Notes: generated by a model not told the origin, from the letters alone. Positions 8,189 through 16,785 are shown, numbered from the stretch's first letter. The stretch is DNA of 64,000 nucleotides from Flavobacterium micromati (GCF_900129585.1 NZ_FQWF01000003.1:186001-250000); one strand, 5' to 3'. Numbers and translations: made by a program.

Positions 8189-9562
8189 ATGCAGATGAAA
8201 AAGTTTGATTTTGTAATTATCGGTAGCGGGCAAGCGGGAGTACCTTTGGCATTTAGCCTTTCAAAAAAAGGGACGGTGGCAATTATAGAGAAAAGTTTTT
8301 TAGGTGGAACTTGCGTTAATAATGGTTGCGTTCCTACAAAAGCTTATGTGGCCAGCGCACGCAGGATGTGGGATAGCTTGCATGGTGAAGAAATGGGAAT
8401 TGAGATTCCAGCTGGCGCAAAAGCCAATCTTGAAAAAATAAAAGAACGAAAAGATATTTTAGTAAAAGGTTCCCGAAAAGGAATTGAGAAAAGTATTGCC
8501 AGTAATGACAAGATCACTCTTTTTAAAGGTGAAGCGCATTTTATTTCTAATAATGAAATTGCGATTAACGATGACACAATTACCGCGAAACAAATTTTTA
8601 TAAATGTGGGAGCGAGGGCAATGATTCCTTCAGATTTTACGCACGTAGATTATTTAACTAATATCGATATTTTAGAGTTGACAAAATTACCTGAGCATTT
8701 AATAATTATTGGCGGAAGCTATATCGGTTTGGAATTTGGACAAATGTTTAAGCGTTTTGGTAGTAAAGTAACAATCATTGAAAGCGGGGATCGACTCATT
8801 AGTAAGGAAGATGAAAATGTAAGCAACGCAATTGCTAAAATTTTGCAAGATGAGGATATAGCAATAGAGTTTAATGCTAAAGAAATAAATGTAACTCAGG
8901 ATAGTAACGTAATTCTAGTAAAAGTAAAAGGATCCGATAAAGAAATTACTGGCACTCATTTACTTCTAGCTGTAGGTCGGGCACCAAACACAGACACATT
9001 ACAGTTAGATAACACCTCAATTATCTATGATGAGAAAGGATATGTTGCCGTAGATGATTATTGCAAAACGAACATAGAAGGTATTTTTGCGATAGGCGAC
9101 TGTAACGGAAAAGGTGCGTTTACTCATACTTCTTACAATGATTTCCAAATTGTAGAGGAGTATATTCTTGGAGATAAAAAAAGGAAAATTAGTGACAGAA
9201 TTACTACTTATGGATTATTTATAGATCCACCATTAGGAAGAGTAGGGTTGACAAAAGCGGAAGCAGAGAAAAAAGGTTTTTCCATTTTGACAGGGTACAG
9301 GCCAATGAATAAGGTGGGTCGTGCTAATGAAAAAGGAGAAACTAAAGGTTTTATGGAAGCAATTATTGATGCGAAAACTAAACAGTTCTTAGGCGCTTGT
9401 GTTTTAGGTGTAGGTGGTGATGAAATCATAAATGGAATTACAAATTTGATGTATGCAAAACAACCTTATACGATTTTTAGAGATGCAATTCATATTCATC
9501 CTACCGTTAGCGAATTAATACCTACCATGCTAGAAGATCTACAACCAACTACTAAAGGATAA
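8189..9562 (+). CDS. FAD-dependent disulfide reductase of the ergothioneine cluster
   Basis: A 457-residue pyridine nucleotide-disulfide oxidoreductase, class I, resembling mercuric reductase and dihydrolipoamide dehydrogenase. It has the FAD-binding GSGQAG near residue 12, the redox pair Cys42/Cys47 in GGTCVNNGCVP, the NAD(P)-binding GGSYIGLEFGQ, the second FAD motif AIGDCNGKG, and the C-terminal catalytic base in HIHPTVSE. It lacks the N-terminal metal-binding domain of MerA and no mer genes are near, so mercury is an unlikely substrate. Placed within an egt run, it may reduce ergothioneine disulfide or a related thiol; this is untested. Two ATGs (8189, 8195) are possible starts. Confidence 0.85.
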   Translation: MQMKKFDFVIIGSGQAGVPLAFSLSKKGTVAIIEKSFLGGTCVNNGCVPTKAYVASARRMWDSLHGEEMGIEIPAGAKANLEKIKERKDILVKGSRKGIEKSIASNDKITLFKGEAHFISNNEIAINDDTITAKQIFINVGARAMIPSDFTHVDYLTNIDILELTKLPEHLIIIGGSYIGLEFGQMFKRFGSKVTIIESGDRLISKEDENVSNAIAKILQDEDIAIEFNAKEINVTQDSNVILVKVKGSDKEITGTHLLLAVGRAPNTDTLQLDNTSIIYDEKGYVAVDDYCKTNIEGIFAIGDCNGKGAFTHTSYNDFQIVEEYILGDKKRKISDRITTYGLFIDPPLGRVGLTKAEAEKKGFSILTGYRPMNKVGRANEKGETKGFMEAIIDAKTKQFLGACVLGVGGDEIINGITNLMYAKQPYTIFRDAIHIHPTVSELIPTMLEDLQPTTKG

Positions 9563-9566
9563 TATT

Positions 9567-11060
9567 TTGATCACAAAATTATACGGTCATTCACGGCCAA
9601 GTAGCTTATTATTTTACGGCGCACTATTTGGCTTATTTTTCTTTCTGACTGGTTTATTTGCACCAGCATTTTTATCACAAGTATTGAATAAAGTAAACCA
9701 AAATTTATTAACTGTCTTTGGCACCTATTATTTATGGGTTGGCTTGATTACAGTCATAGCAGCAGTGGCTATTTTATTTATGCCTTTGCGAAAGCAGCGT
9801 TTAGGAGATGAAAAACCCGCTTTTTCTTATTTCAGTTGGGTTGCTCTTTTATATAGCACTGGAATGGGTTCGGGATTGTTGTTACGCGCAGTTCAAGAGC
9901 CTGCATACTATCTCAACAATCCTCCTGTTGCCACCGCTAATAATAAGGTCACGGCTTTACAATACACTTTTTTTCATTGGGGTTTTACACCGTGGGCCAT
10001 GTACAGTTTATTTGGATTGATTGTGGCTTACAATCTTTATGTAAAAAAAGTCCCAAATTTATTAGATGCCATTGTTCCTTACACTAAAAGTAAAATGATA
10101 AAATTCATAGCTACACTATTTATTGTTTTAATTACAATAACCGGAGTTATAGCATCAGTAGGGTTAGGCACTGCCCAAGTTGTAAATGGGATACAGTATG
10201 CTTTTAAAGTGGATTTTGGTACTAATTTTTTATTATTAATGGTTGTCTTTATCGGAATTATAGCTACCTATTCAGCTTTGACAGGAATAAACAAGGTGAT
10301 CAAATTTTTAGCTGATTTTGATTTTACATTTTCAATTTTACTAATGTTGTTTATCGGTTTTTTTCTTAATTTTAATTCTTTTTTGTACCAAACTGCTTTA
10401 GCTTTTTATAATTATGTAATTCATTTTTTTGAAATGAGCCTGTCATTTGGAAGCTTTAAGACCTCTGAAATTTTTACGCAAGAATGGACCGTTTTTTATT
10501 GGGCCTTTTGGTTAGCTTGGGTTCCATTTACGGGAATTTTTATCGCTAGAATATCAAAAGGTAGAACGATAAAAGAGTTTTTAATCACAACGATTTTCGT
10601 TCCAACAATAGCAACCGTTATTTGGTTTTCCATATTTGCAAATTCAGCTTTTAATATAATTTCGATGGGAGATAAGACACAATTTGATACGATTTTCAGT
10701 TCATTATTTATTTTTTTAGAGCATTTTCCGTTTCAGTACATTACCTTTTTTATCGCTGGATTATTGGTGCTTATTTCCATTATAAATTCTGTGGATTCAG
10801 CCATCTTTGTATTAGGAATGTTCAGCGATAACGGAAACGAAAACCCTTCTAAAAGGCATAAACTAGGCTGGGGATTTATAATAACAGCTACCGCACTTGG
10901 ACTTACTGCTATTGGAACTAATGAATTACTCAATGGGATAAGTAATTTATTAGTGATTATGGCTTTACCTTTTAGTTTTTTATATGGTTCTATTATTTTT
11001 TTATTTTTTAAAAATATAATTATAAACAAAGAATCTTCAAGTCAAATAAGTAAGCATTGA
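9567..11060 (+). CDS. BCCT-family betaine transporter
   Basis: Inner-membrane secondary transporter of 497 residues with about twelve hydrophobic segments, in the betaine/carnitine/choline family. Family landmarks are GMGSGLLLRAVQEPAYY, the HWGFTPWAMY motif, SVGLGTAQVVNGI, and FWLAWVPFTGIFIARISKGRT. It starts with TTG at 9567: this follows AAAGGAT by a short gap and lies four bases after the previous stop, whereas the first in-frame ATG (9780) would remove two membrane segments. Hercynine, the EgtD product, is histidine betaine, and ergothioneine is a betaine too, so a role in moving one of them is an attractive inference. Confidence 0.88.
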   Translation: MITKLYGHSRPSSLLFYGALFGLFFFLTGLFAPAFLSQVLNKVNQNLLTVFGTYYLWVGLITVIAAVAILFMPLRKQRLGDEKPAFSYFSWVALLYSTGMGSGLLLRAVQEPAYYLNNPPVATANNKVTALQYTFFHWGFTPWAMYSLFGLIVAYNLYVKKVPNLLDAIVPYTKSKMIKFIATLFIVLITITGVIASVGLGTAQVVNGIQYAFKVDFGTNFLLLMVVFIGIIATYSALTGINKVIKFLADFDFTFSILLMLFIGFFLNFNSFLYQTALAFYNYVIHFFEMSLSFGSFKTSEIFTQEWTVFYWAFWLAWVPFTGIFIARISKGRTIKEFLITTIFVPTIATVIWFSIFANSAFNIISMGDKTQFDTIFSSLFIFLEHFPFQYITFFIAGLLVLISIINSVDSAIFVLGMFSDNGNENPSKRHKLGWGFIITATALGLTAIGTNELLNGISNLLVIMALPFSFLYGSIIFLFFKNIIINKESSSQISKH

Positions 11061-11108
11061 GTTAGTGTTTGAGCATTGTAAATGTTAAATATTTTAAACC
11101 AAGTAAAG

Positions 11109-12101
11109 ATGAGCGAGACAAAAATAACAAAGAAAAAAAAACACGATAATAGCATTATTAACCACTTTAAAAAAGAGGTTGATGAAGGATTAAGTAACGC
11201 AGAAAAGTCTTTGCCTTCAAAGTATTTTTATGATAAAACTGGAGATGCTCTATTTGTAAAAATCATGCATTTACCAGAGTATTATGTAACACGATCAGAA
11301 CACGAAATTTTTAAAACGCAAAGTCAGGTCATTATTAAAGCGTTGCAGCTTAATCCCGAAACTTATTTTGAATTAATTGAGCTTGGTGCTGGCGATGGTT
11401 TAAAGACCAAGGAATTGTTAAGAGAATTAATCCAATTCAACTATAGGTTTGAATATATGCCAGTAGATATTTCTCAAAACGCTTTGGACAAATTGGAAAC
11501 GAATTTAAATCACGAATTACCAAAATGCAAAATTACTAAAGAACACGGCGATTATTTTGAGGTTTTAGAATTATTAAAAGAAAATATGCATCCAAAAGTG
11601 ATTTTGTTTTTAGGGTCAAATATTGGAAATATGCCTGATGCTGTTGCTACTGATTTTTTGTCGAAATTAAGCGATAATTTACAAAAAAAGGATAAGTTAT
11701 TTTTAGGAGTAGATTTAATTAAACCGGCCTCCATTGTGCTTCCTGCTTACAATGATAGCCAAGGAATTACAGCGGCTTTTAACCTAAATTTATTAGATAG
11801 AATAAACAGGGAGTTAGAAGCCAATTTTGATTTAAAATTTTTTAAACATCAACCTGAATATAAGGAGAGCGACGGAATTGCTAAAAGTTATTTGGTTAGT
11901 ACCAAAGCGCAACAGGTTTACATTGCTCGACTCAACAAAAGGTTTGATTTTTATAAAGGTGAACGGATATTAACAGAAATATCCAGAAAGTATAATGATA
12001 CGATCTTAAACTCAATTTTAAGTAAAACCGATTTTGTAATTAAAGGTAGAATAACAGATAGCAAAGCGTATTTTGCTAATTATATTTTAGAGCGGAAATA
12101 A
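11109..12101 (+). CDS. egtD: L-histidine N-alpha-methyltransferase EgtD
   Basis: SAM-dependent enzyme that trimethylates histidine to hercynine, the first step of ergothioneine synthesis. Family markers: LPEYYVTRSEHEIF, which matches the histidine-binding YYxTRxE of EgtD, the SAM-binding ELGAGDGLKTKELL, and FLGSNIGNM. The length is 330 residues from the chosen ATG (MSETKITKKK); an in-frame ATG at 11082 would add nine residues and cannot be excluded. It is the last gene of the run, 48 bases (or 21) after the transporter. The later beta-lyase step (EgtE) is not encoded here and would have to come from elsewhere in the genome. Confidence 0.93.
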   Translation: MSETKITKKKKHDNSIINHFKKEVDEGLSNAEKSLPSKYFYDKTGDALFVKIMHLPEYYVTRSEHEIFKTQSQVIIKALQLNPETYFELIELGAGDGLKTKELLRELIQFNYRFEYMPVDISQNALDKLETNLNHELPKCKITKEHGDYFEVLELLKENMHPKVILFLGSNIGNMPDAVATDFLSKLSDNLQKKDKLFLGVDLIKPASIVLPAYNDSQGITAAFNLNLLDRINRELEANFDLKFFKHQPEYKESDGIAKSYLVSTKAQQVYIARLNKRFDFYKGERILTEISRKYNDTILNSILSKTDFVIKGRITDSKAYFANYILERK

Positions 12102-12203
12102 AATGAAATATTGGATAAATTCAGTTGTTAATTTTGCAAGTTGTAAAGCTTTTTTTTAATTTAAATGTTATCTAGCTTTAATTTTTTAAAGTTGATTTTA
12201 TTT

Positions 12204-12219
12204 ACTTGACCGATCAAGT
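12204..12219. promoter_or_regulatory. Inverted repeat between egtD and argH
   Basis: ACTTGA-CCGA-TCAAGT is a 6-bp inverted repeat in the 237-base gap between convergent egtD and argH. There is no T-run beside it, so it is not a clear terminator. Function unknown. Confidence 0.25.
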
Positions 12220-12338
12220 TGTTAAAATAAATTTTGATTAGGTTTCTCTAAATATAACTCTTAAAATTCAGTTTCATTCTGAAGTTATAAATAAAAAAAG
12301 CACTGTTATTTATAGTATTTTTTGATACGACAAGGTTA

Positions 12339-13625
12339 TTACTTTTGATATGCTAACACCATCTTTTCTTTTATTTCTGCTAAACACAAATTATTAATAC
12401 TTCCTTCGTGAGTATGTTTTGTTTTTTTTGGAGACTGGAATGACCCATTTTCTAATTGTTCTGCCACTAATTTATACGCATCTCTAAAAGGCACTCCTGC
12501 CACAACCATCTCGTTCAAGGCATCTACTGTAAACAAATAATTATATTTTTTATCTTCTAAAATATGTTCTTTGACTTTGATATCCTTTATTGAAAATATA
12601 GCAATATCTAAGCAAGCTTTTAAATTTTGAATGGCTGGAAACAAACCTTCTTTCAACAATTGTAAATCTCTGTGATAGCCACTTGGAAGGTTATTTGTTA
12701 TTAATGTGATTTCGTATGGCAAGGCTTGAATTTTGTTACATTTCCCACGTATCAATTCAAAAACATCAGGGTTTTTTTTGTGAGGCATAATACTTGAGCC
12801 TGTTGTAAGGTGCGAAGGCAATGTAATAAAATCAAAATTTTGACTCATGTATAAACAAACATCCATCGAGAATTTAGACAAAGTTGCTGCGACGCTGCTC
12901 ATGGCAAAAGCAACTATTTTCTCTGATTTTCCGCGACTCATTTGGGCTGCAACTGAATTGTATTTTAAGGTTTCAAAACCCAATTCTTGAGTTGTAAAGG
13001 TTCTATTTATAGGGAAAGAGCTCCCGTAACCTGCTGCTGAACCTAATGGATTTTGGTCCACAATTTTTAAGGCGGCATTTAGCATCGTGATATCATCGAT
13101 TAACGTTTCGGCATAAGCGGAAAACCACATCCCGAAAGAAGATGGCATTGCAATTTGCAAATGCGTGTAACCTGGTAATAAAACATTTTGGTGTTTTTCT
13201 GCTGATTCCATTAGCAAATCAAAAAGGCTTTTTACTTGACGTTTAAACTCTAAAACAACATCCTTTAGATACAAATTGACATCCACTAAAACCTGGTCGT
13301 TACGCGATCGGGCGGTGTGAATCTTTTTTCCGGCATCACCTAGTTTTACCGTCAATAAATATTCGATTTTGGAATGTACATCTTCAAAACTGTCTTCGAT
13401 TATGAAATTGCCTTTTTCGACATCTGCGATGATTTCTTCTAAAGCAACTACTAAGGACTCGGTTTCCCCGTTTGTAAGTAATCCAATTTGGCCTAGCATT
13501 TTTGCATGAGCGATTGAGCCTAATGCATCGTATTTGGCTAAAACTAAATCCAGTTCTCTGTCGTTTCCAACGGTGAATTGTTCTATTTGTTTATCGGTTG
13601 GTATTCCTTTTTCCCAAAGTTTCAT
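12339..13625 (-). CDS. argH: Argininosuccinate lyase
   Basis: Splits argininosuccinate into arginine and fumarate, the last step of arginine synthesis. It has 428 residues from MKLWEKGIPTDKQIE. The fumarase/aspartase-superfamily signature GSSIMPHKKNP is intact, as are TARSRNDQV near residue 100 and the conserved GYTHLQIAMPSSF. The ATG at 13625 is preferred to one nine codons upstream because homologues start MKLWEKG. It is the last gene of the arginine run and is separated from argE by one copy of a palindromic repeat (13681-13762). Confidence 0.96.
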   Translation of the reverse strand: MKLWEKGIPTDKQIEQFTVGNDRELDLVLAKYDALGSIAHAKMLGQIGLLTNGETESLVVALEEIIADVEKGNFIIEDSFEDVHSKIEYLLTVKLGDAGKKIHTARSRNDQVLVDVNLYLKDVVLEFKRQVKSLFDLLMESAEKHQNVLLPGYTHLQIAMPSSFGMWFSAYAETLIDDITMLNAALKIVDQNPLGSAAGYGSSFPINRTFTTQELGFETLKYNSVAAQMSRGKSEKIVAFAMSSVAATLSKFSMDVCLYMSQNFDFITLPSHLTTGSSIMPHKKNPDVFELIRGKCNKIQALPYEITLITNNLPSGYHRDLQLLKEGLFPAIQNLKACLDIAIFSIKDIKVKEHILEDKKYNYLFTVDALNEMVVAGVPFRDAYKLVAEQLENGSFQSPKKTKHTHEGSINNLCLAEIKEKMVLAYQK

Positions 13626-13680
13626 AGTTTTATTTTTTTGTTGTAAGGACAATTCGTGAACTGTCTGTACTTATTGTTTT

Positions 13681-13762
13681 TAGCCCCGATAGCAGTGAAA
13701 ATCCTTTTTATTTTTCTTTAAAAATAAAAAGATTGCAACGGATAGCGGGAAGCAGCTCCAAA
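13681..13762. repeat. Covarying palindromic repeat, copy A
   Basis: Family with conserved flanks AGCCCCGATA...ATCC and GATTGCAACG...AGCGGGA, ending GCTCCAAA. The central stem is TTTTTATTTTT with AAAAATAAAAA around a CTTT loop. It lies between argE and argH. Related copies are at 19337 and 62961; their stems differ in sequence but stay paired. Confidence 0.8.
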
Positions 13763-13767
13763 TTATT

Positions 13768-14838
13768 TTAGTGCTTAAAAAAATCTGTCAAAATTTTAAT
13801 ATACAAATCAATTCCTTCTTCAATTTCATTCAAATATATAAATTCATCCGCAGAGTGGGACCGTAATGTATCGCCAGGACCTAATTTTAAGGATTGGCAA
13901 CTCAAAACCGCTTGATCTGAAAGGGTAGGAGAGCCATAAGTTGTTCTTCCTAATACCATTCCAGCTTGCACTAATCCATGAGTTATAGGGATTGAGGATG
14001 CGTTTAAATGCATCGAGCGCGGAGTGACTTCGGCTTTTACATGTTCTTTTACTACTTCTAAAATTTCAAGATTAGAATAACAATCATTGACTCTAATATC
14101 GACAACCAAATGACATTCTGCAGGAACTACGTTGTGCTGTTTTCCAGCATTGATTAGCGTTACAGTCATTTTTACAGCTCCTAAAACTTCCGATATTCTT
14201 TCGAATGTATAGTTTTTGAACCATTCTATAACAGGCATTGCATTGTAAATAGGATTGTCAGGATTATTGTGTGCGGCGTGACTGGCAGTTCCTTTGACAA
14301 TTACGTCGAGCACAAGTAATCCTTTTTCGGCTATAGCTAATTGCATCAATGTTGGTTCACCCACAATGGCACAATCGAGCTCAGGTAAATGTTTTAAGAC
14401 GCTGTTTAATCCCTTTTTGCCACTGCTTTCCTCTTCTGCGGAAGCGACTACGATAATATTGTAAGGCAGATTTTCATCTGAATAAAAATAAGCAAAAGTT
14501 GCTAAAAGCGAAACCAAACAACCGCCAGCATCATTGCTTCCTAATCCATATAATTTGTCTTCCTTTACGATAGCTTCAAATGGATTATTTAAATATCCTT
14601 GGTTTGGTTTTACAGTGTCGTGATGCGAATTTAGTAAAAGCGTCGGTTTTGTTATATCAAAATTTTTATTAAAAGCCCAAATATTATTATTCTCTCTTTC
14701 GAAAGGAATACTATTTTGAGTAAACCATTTTTCGATTAAGAGTGCCGTTTGATCTTCTTCACTTGAAAAGGAGGGAGTTTTAATTAGCGATTTTAATAAC
14801 TCAATGGCTTCTTCTGTTAGGATTTTTATGTTTTTCAT
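13768..14838 (-). CDS. argE: N-acyl-ornithine/citrulline deacylase (M20 family)
   Basis: Dinuclear metallohydrolase of the M20 family, 356 residues. It removes the acyl group from the arginine intermediate; given the succinylornithine-type transcarbamylase in the same cluster, the substrate is probably N-succinyl- or N-acetylcitrulline. Metal-binding motifs are visible: LNSHHDTVKP, SNDAGGCLVSLL, EEESSGKKGL with the catalytic Glu, and GEPT. The dimerisation domain (about 160-270) contains ASHAAHNNPDNP. It is 96 bases downstream of argB and shares the run's direction. Acetyl versus succinyl preference cannot be read from the sequence. Confidence 0.9.
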   Translation of the reverse strand: MKNIKILTEEAIELLKSLIKTPSFSSEEDQTALLIEKWFTQNSIPFERENNNIWAFNKNFDITKPTLLLNSHHDTVKPNQGYLNNPFEAIVKEDKLYGLGSNDAGGCLVSLLATFAYFYSDENLPYNIIVVASAEEESSGKKGLNSVLKHLPELDCAIVGEPTLMQLAIAEKGLLVLDVIVKGTASHAAHNNPDNPIYNAMPVIEWFKNYTFERISEVLGAVKMTVTLINAGKQHNVVPAECHLVVDIRVNDCYSNLEILEVVKEHVKAEVTPRSMHLNASSIPITHGLVQAGMVLGRTTYGSPTLSDQAVLSCQSLKLGPGDTLRSHSADEFIYLNEIEEGIDLYIKILTDFFKH

Positions 14839-14847
14839 GTTTTATTT

Positions 14848-14905
14848 GCCACAAGGGCGCTATTTTTTTGCCACGAAGACACAAGGGCACAAAGTTTTTA
14901 ATCTG
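14848..14905. repeat. GCCAC-type interspersed repeat
   Basis: Two related units, TGCCACAAGGGCGC and TGCCACGAAGACACAAGG followed by GCACAAAG, fill the argE-argB spacer. A similar CACGAGGCACAAGCGCACAAA is at 33092, and a related CTTTGCG...TTAGCGGCAAG is at 51760. It resembles low-complexity interspersed elements common in flavobacterial spacers. Confidence 0.5.
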
Positions 14906-14934
14906 TGTAAAATTGTGAAATTTGCGTTATCATT

Positions 14935-15783
14935 TTATAATTCTATCGTTGTGCAAATTGAATCGTCATTTTGCAACATTCTGTGATGGCCAATTTTTAT
15001 TTTTTGAACTCCTTTGGACAAGCTGTGAAAACAATTATCCAGTTTTGGAATCATGCCAGAATGTATCGCCTTTTCGGCTTTTAATTTGGAATACAATTCT
15101 TGATTTATGGTTGCAATTACGGTAGAATCGTCTTCAGCATCAAGTAAAACACCGGGTTTCTCAAAGCAGTAATTCAAAGTTACATCAAAAACCTTCGATA
15201 AAGCAATCGCTAATTCACTGGCAATGGTGTCTGCGTTTGTATTTAATAATTGCCCTTTCCCATCGTGCGTAATCGCGCAAAATACAGGAACGATTCCGCT
15301 CAAAAGTAAATTGGTTAGCAAATCAATATTTACTTTTTTGACATCTCCTACAAAACCATAATCGATGCTAGGATGGTTTCTCTTTTCGGATTGGATTAAA
15401 TTCCCATCAGCACCGGAAAACCCCATCGCATTGGTATGATTTGCCTGCAATTGAGCAACGATATTTTTGTTGATTTGTCCCGCATAAATCATCACAACAA
15501 CTTCAAGCATTGCTGCATCAGTAATGCGTCGTCCATCAATCATTTGAGGAACTAAACCAATACTTTTAGCCATTTTAGTAGCTGATTTTCCGCCGCCATG
15601 AACCAATATTTTATAACCTTCTCCCGAGTATTCGGGATTAGAAAAATCAGCTAAAAACTGAGATAATTCGGTTGGATTATCAATGATGTTGCCGCCTATT
15701 TTTATGATCCTCACCCCCAACCCCTCTCCAAAGGAGAGGGGAGCTGAAACTGGCAGATGGGAGTTTTGAAATGGTAATGTCAT
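14935..15783 (-). CDS. argB: Acetylglutamate (acylglutamate) kinase with repeat-derived N-terminus
   Basis: Phosphorylates N-acylglutamate, the second step of arginine synthesis. The 282-residue frame contains the kinase core IIKIGGNIIDNP, VHGGGKSATKMAKS and the FSGADGN loop. Residues about 4-25 (NSHLPVSAPLSFGEGLGVR) are not family sequence: they are the translation of a GC-rich palindromic repeat at 15711-15766 inserted in frame. An internal GTG at the end of the repeat (V of GVR) could start a normal-length protein instead. Homologues begin just before IIKIGGN. The kinase itself looks intact; whether the extra residues are translated is open. Confidence 0.9.
   Translation of the reverse strand: MTLPFQNSHLPVSAPLSFGEGLGVRIIKIGGNIIDNPTELSQFLADFSNPEYSGEGYKILVHGGGKSATKMAKSIGLVPQMIDGRRITDAAMLEVVVMIYAGQINKNIVAQLQANHTNAMGFSGADGNLIQSEKRNHPSIDYGFVGDVKKVNIDLLTNLLLSGIVPVFCAITHDGKGQLLNTNADTIASELAIALSKVFDVTLNYCFEKPGVLLDAEDDSTVIATINQELYSKLKAEKAIHSGMIPKLDNCFHSLSKGVQKIKIGHHRMLQNDDSICTTIEL
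15711..15766. repeat. GC-rich palindromic repeat inside argB
   Basis: TCACCCCCAA, then a perfect 9-bp palindrome CCCCTCTCC-AAA-GGAGAGGGG (15721-15741), then GAGCTGAAACTGGCAGATGG. The tail matches the copy at 20668 (GAGCCAAAACTGGCAATTGG). It is read as coding sequence at the argB 5' end. Confidence 0.85.
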
Positions 15784-15795
15784 AATGCACTATTT

Positions 15796-16785
15796 TTATT
15801 TTGCAGATTTACTTTTAAAAAGCACCTCCTTTGGAGGGGTTGGGGAGGATTTCAATATTTTATGAAGCACTAATTGTACCGCATACGTTCTATTATTGGC
15901 TTGTTCAATTACAATCGAATTCTCGCTGTCAATCACTTCATCAGTTACAATTACGTTACGTCTTACGGGCAAGCAATGCATGAATTTAGCATTATTTGTC
16001 AATTTCATTTTATCAGCTGTTACAGTCCAAGTGGGGTCAGTGTTGGTGATTTGACCATACTCCTTGTAATTACTCCAGTTTTTGGCATAAATGAAATCGG
16101 CATTTTTAAAAGCTTTATCTTGATCGTACTCAATTCTTGAATCTTTGGTAATTTCTGGATTCAATTCATAACCTTCGGGATGTGTAATAACAAAATCAGC
16201 ATCTTGTAACTGCATCATTTGCACAAAGGAATTTGCAACCGCTTGCGGGAGCGCTTTAGGATGAGGTGCCCAAGTCAAAACGACTTTTGGTCGGTGTTTT
16301 GTTTTGTGTTCGGTCATTGTGATAGCATCGGCAAAAGCTTGCAAGGGATGCCCTGTAGCGCTTTCCATATTTACAATTGGAACCGTGGCATGTTTTAAGA
16401 AACCCATGAGTACAGTTTCAGCATTATCTTTTTCCTTATCTATCAATCCTGCAAATGCCCTGATAGCAATAATATCACAATATTGGGAAACTACCTCTGC
16501 CGCCTCTTTAATATGTTCCGAAGCGCCAGAATTCATGACAGCACCGTCTTCAAACTCTAATGTCCAACCCTCACTGGTAAAATTCATTACCATTACGTTC
16601 ATTCCAAGATTTAAAGCAGCCTTTTGCGTGCTCAAACGCGTTCTTAAACTGGAATTAAAAAACAACATGCCTAAGGTTTTGTTTTTACCTAGTTTCTTGT
16701 TTTTAAGTGGTTTTTGCTTAATCTTGAGGGCTTGTTTTACCCATTTTTCGAGCGAATCTATATTTTGGATGGAGATGTAGTTCAT
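15796..16785 (-). CDS. argF': N-succinylornithine-type transcarbamylase (ArgF')
   Basis: Transfers the carbamoyl group from carbamoyl phosphate to an N-acylornithine. Carbamoyl-phosphate motif SSLRTR (residues 45-50) and HCLPVRR near 270 are present. At the position that separates acetyl- from succinyl-ornithine enzymes (Glu92 in Xanthomonas AOTCase, Pro90 in Bacteroides fragilis SOTCase) this protein has Ser89, in GASEHIKEA. Published E92S mutants of AOTCase prefer succinylornithine, so a succinyl substrate is predicted. The last residues, SSPTPPKEVLF and beyond, are encoded by a GC-rich repeat and extend the protein past the usual end. No carA/carB is in this cluster. Confidence 0.93.
   Translation of the reverse strand: MNYISIQNIDSLEKWVKQALKIKQKPLKNKKLGKNKTLGMLFFNSSLRTRLSTQKAALNLGMNVMVMNFTSEGWTLEFEDGAVMNSGASEHIKEAAEVVSQYCDIIAIRAFAGLIDKEKDNAETVLMGFLKHATVPIVNMESATGHPLQAFADAITMTEHKTKHRPKVVLTWAPHPKALPQAVANSFVQMMQLQDADFVITHPEGYELNPEITKDSRIEYDQDKAFKNADFIYAKNWSNYKEYGQITNTDPTWTVTADKMKLTNNAKFMHCLPVRRNVIVTDEVIDSENSIVIEQANNRTYAVQLVLHKILKSSPTPPKEVLFKSKSAK
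15818..15852. repeat. GC-rich palindromic repeat at the argF' 3' end
   Basis: Plus-strand AGCACCTCCTTTGGAGGGG followed by TTGGGGAGGAT; the stem is CCTCC-TTT-GGAGG. It is the same family as the argB insert but in the opposite orientation. It encodes the C-terminal SSPTPPKEVL of argF'. Confidence 0.75.

Noticed and set aside
8189-9562. Mercuric reductase (merA)
   Set aside because: No N-terminal metal-binding domain and no mer genes; the egt context fits better.
12204-12219. Terminator between egtD and argH
   Set aside because: Inverted repeat has only six pairs and no T-run; left as an unassigned site.
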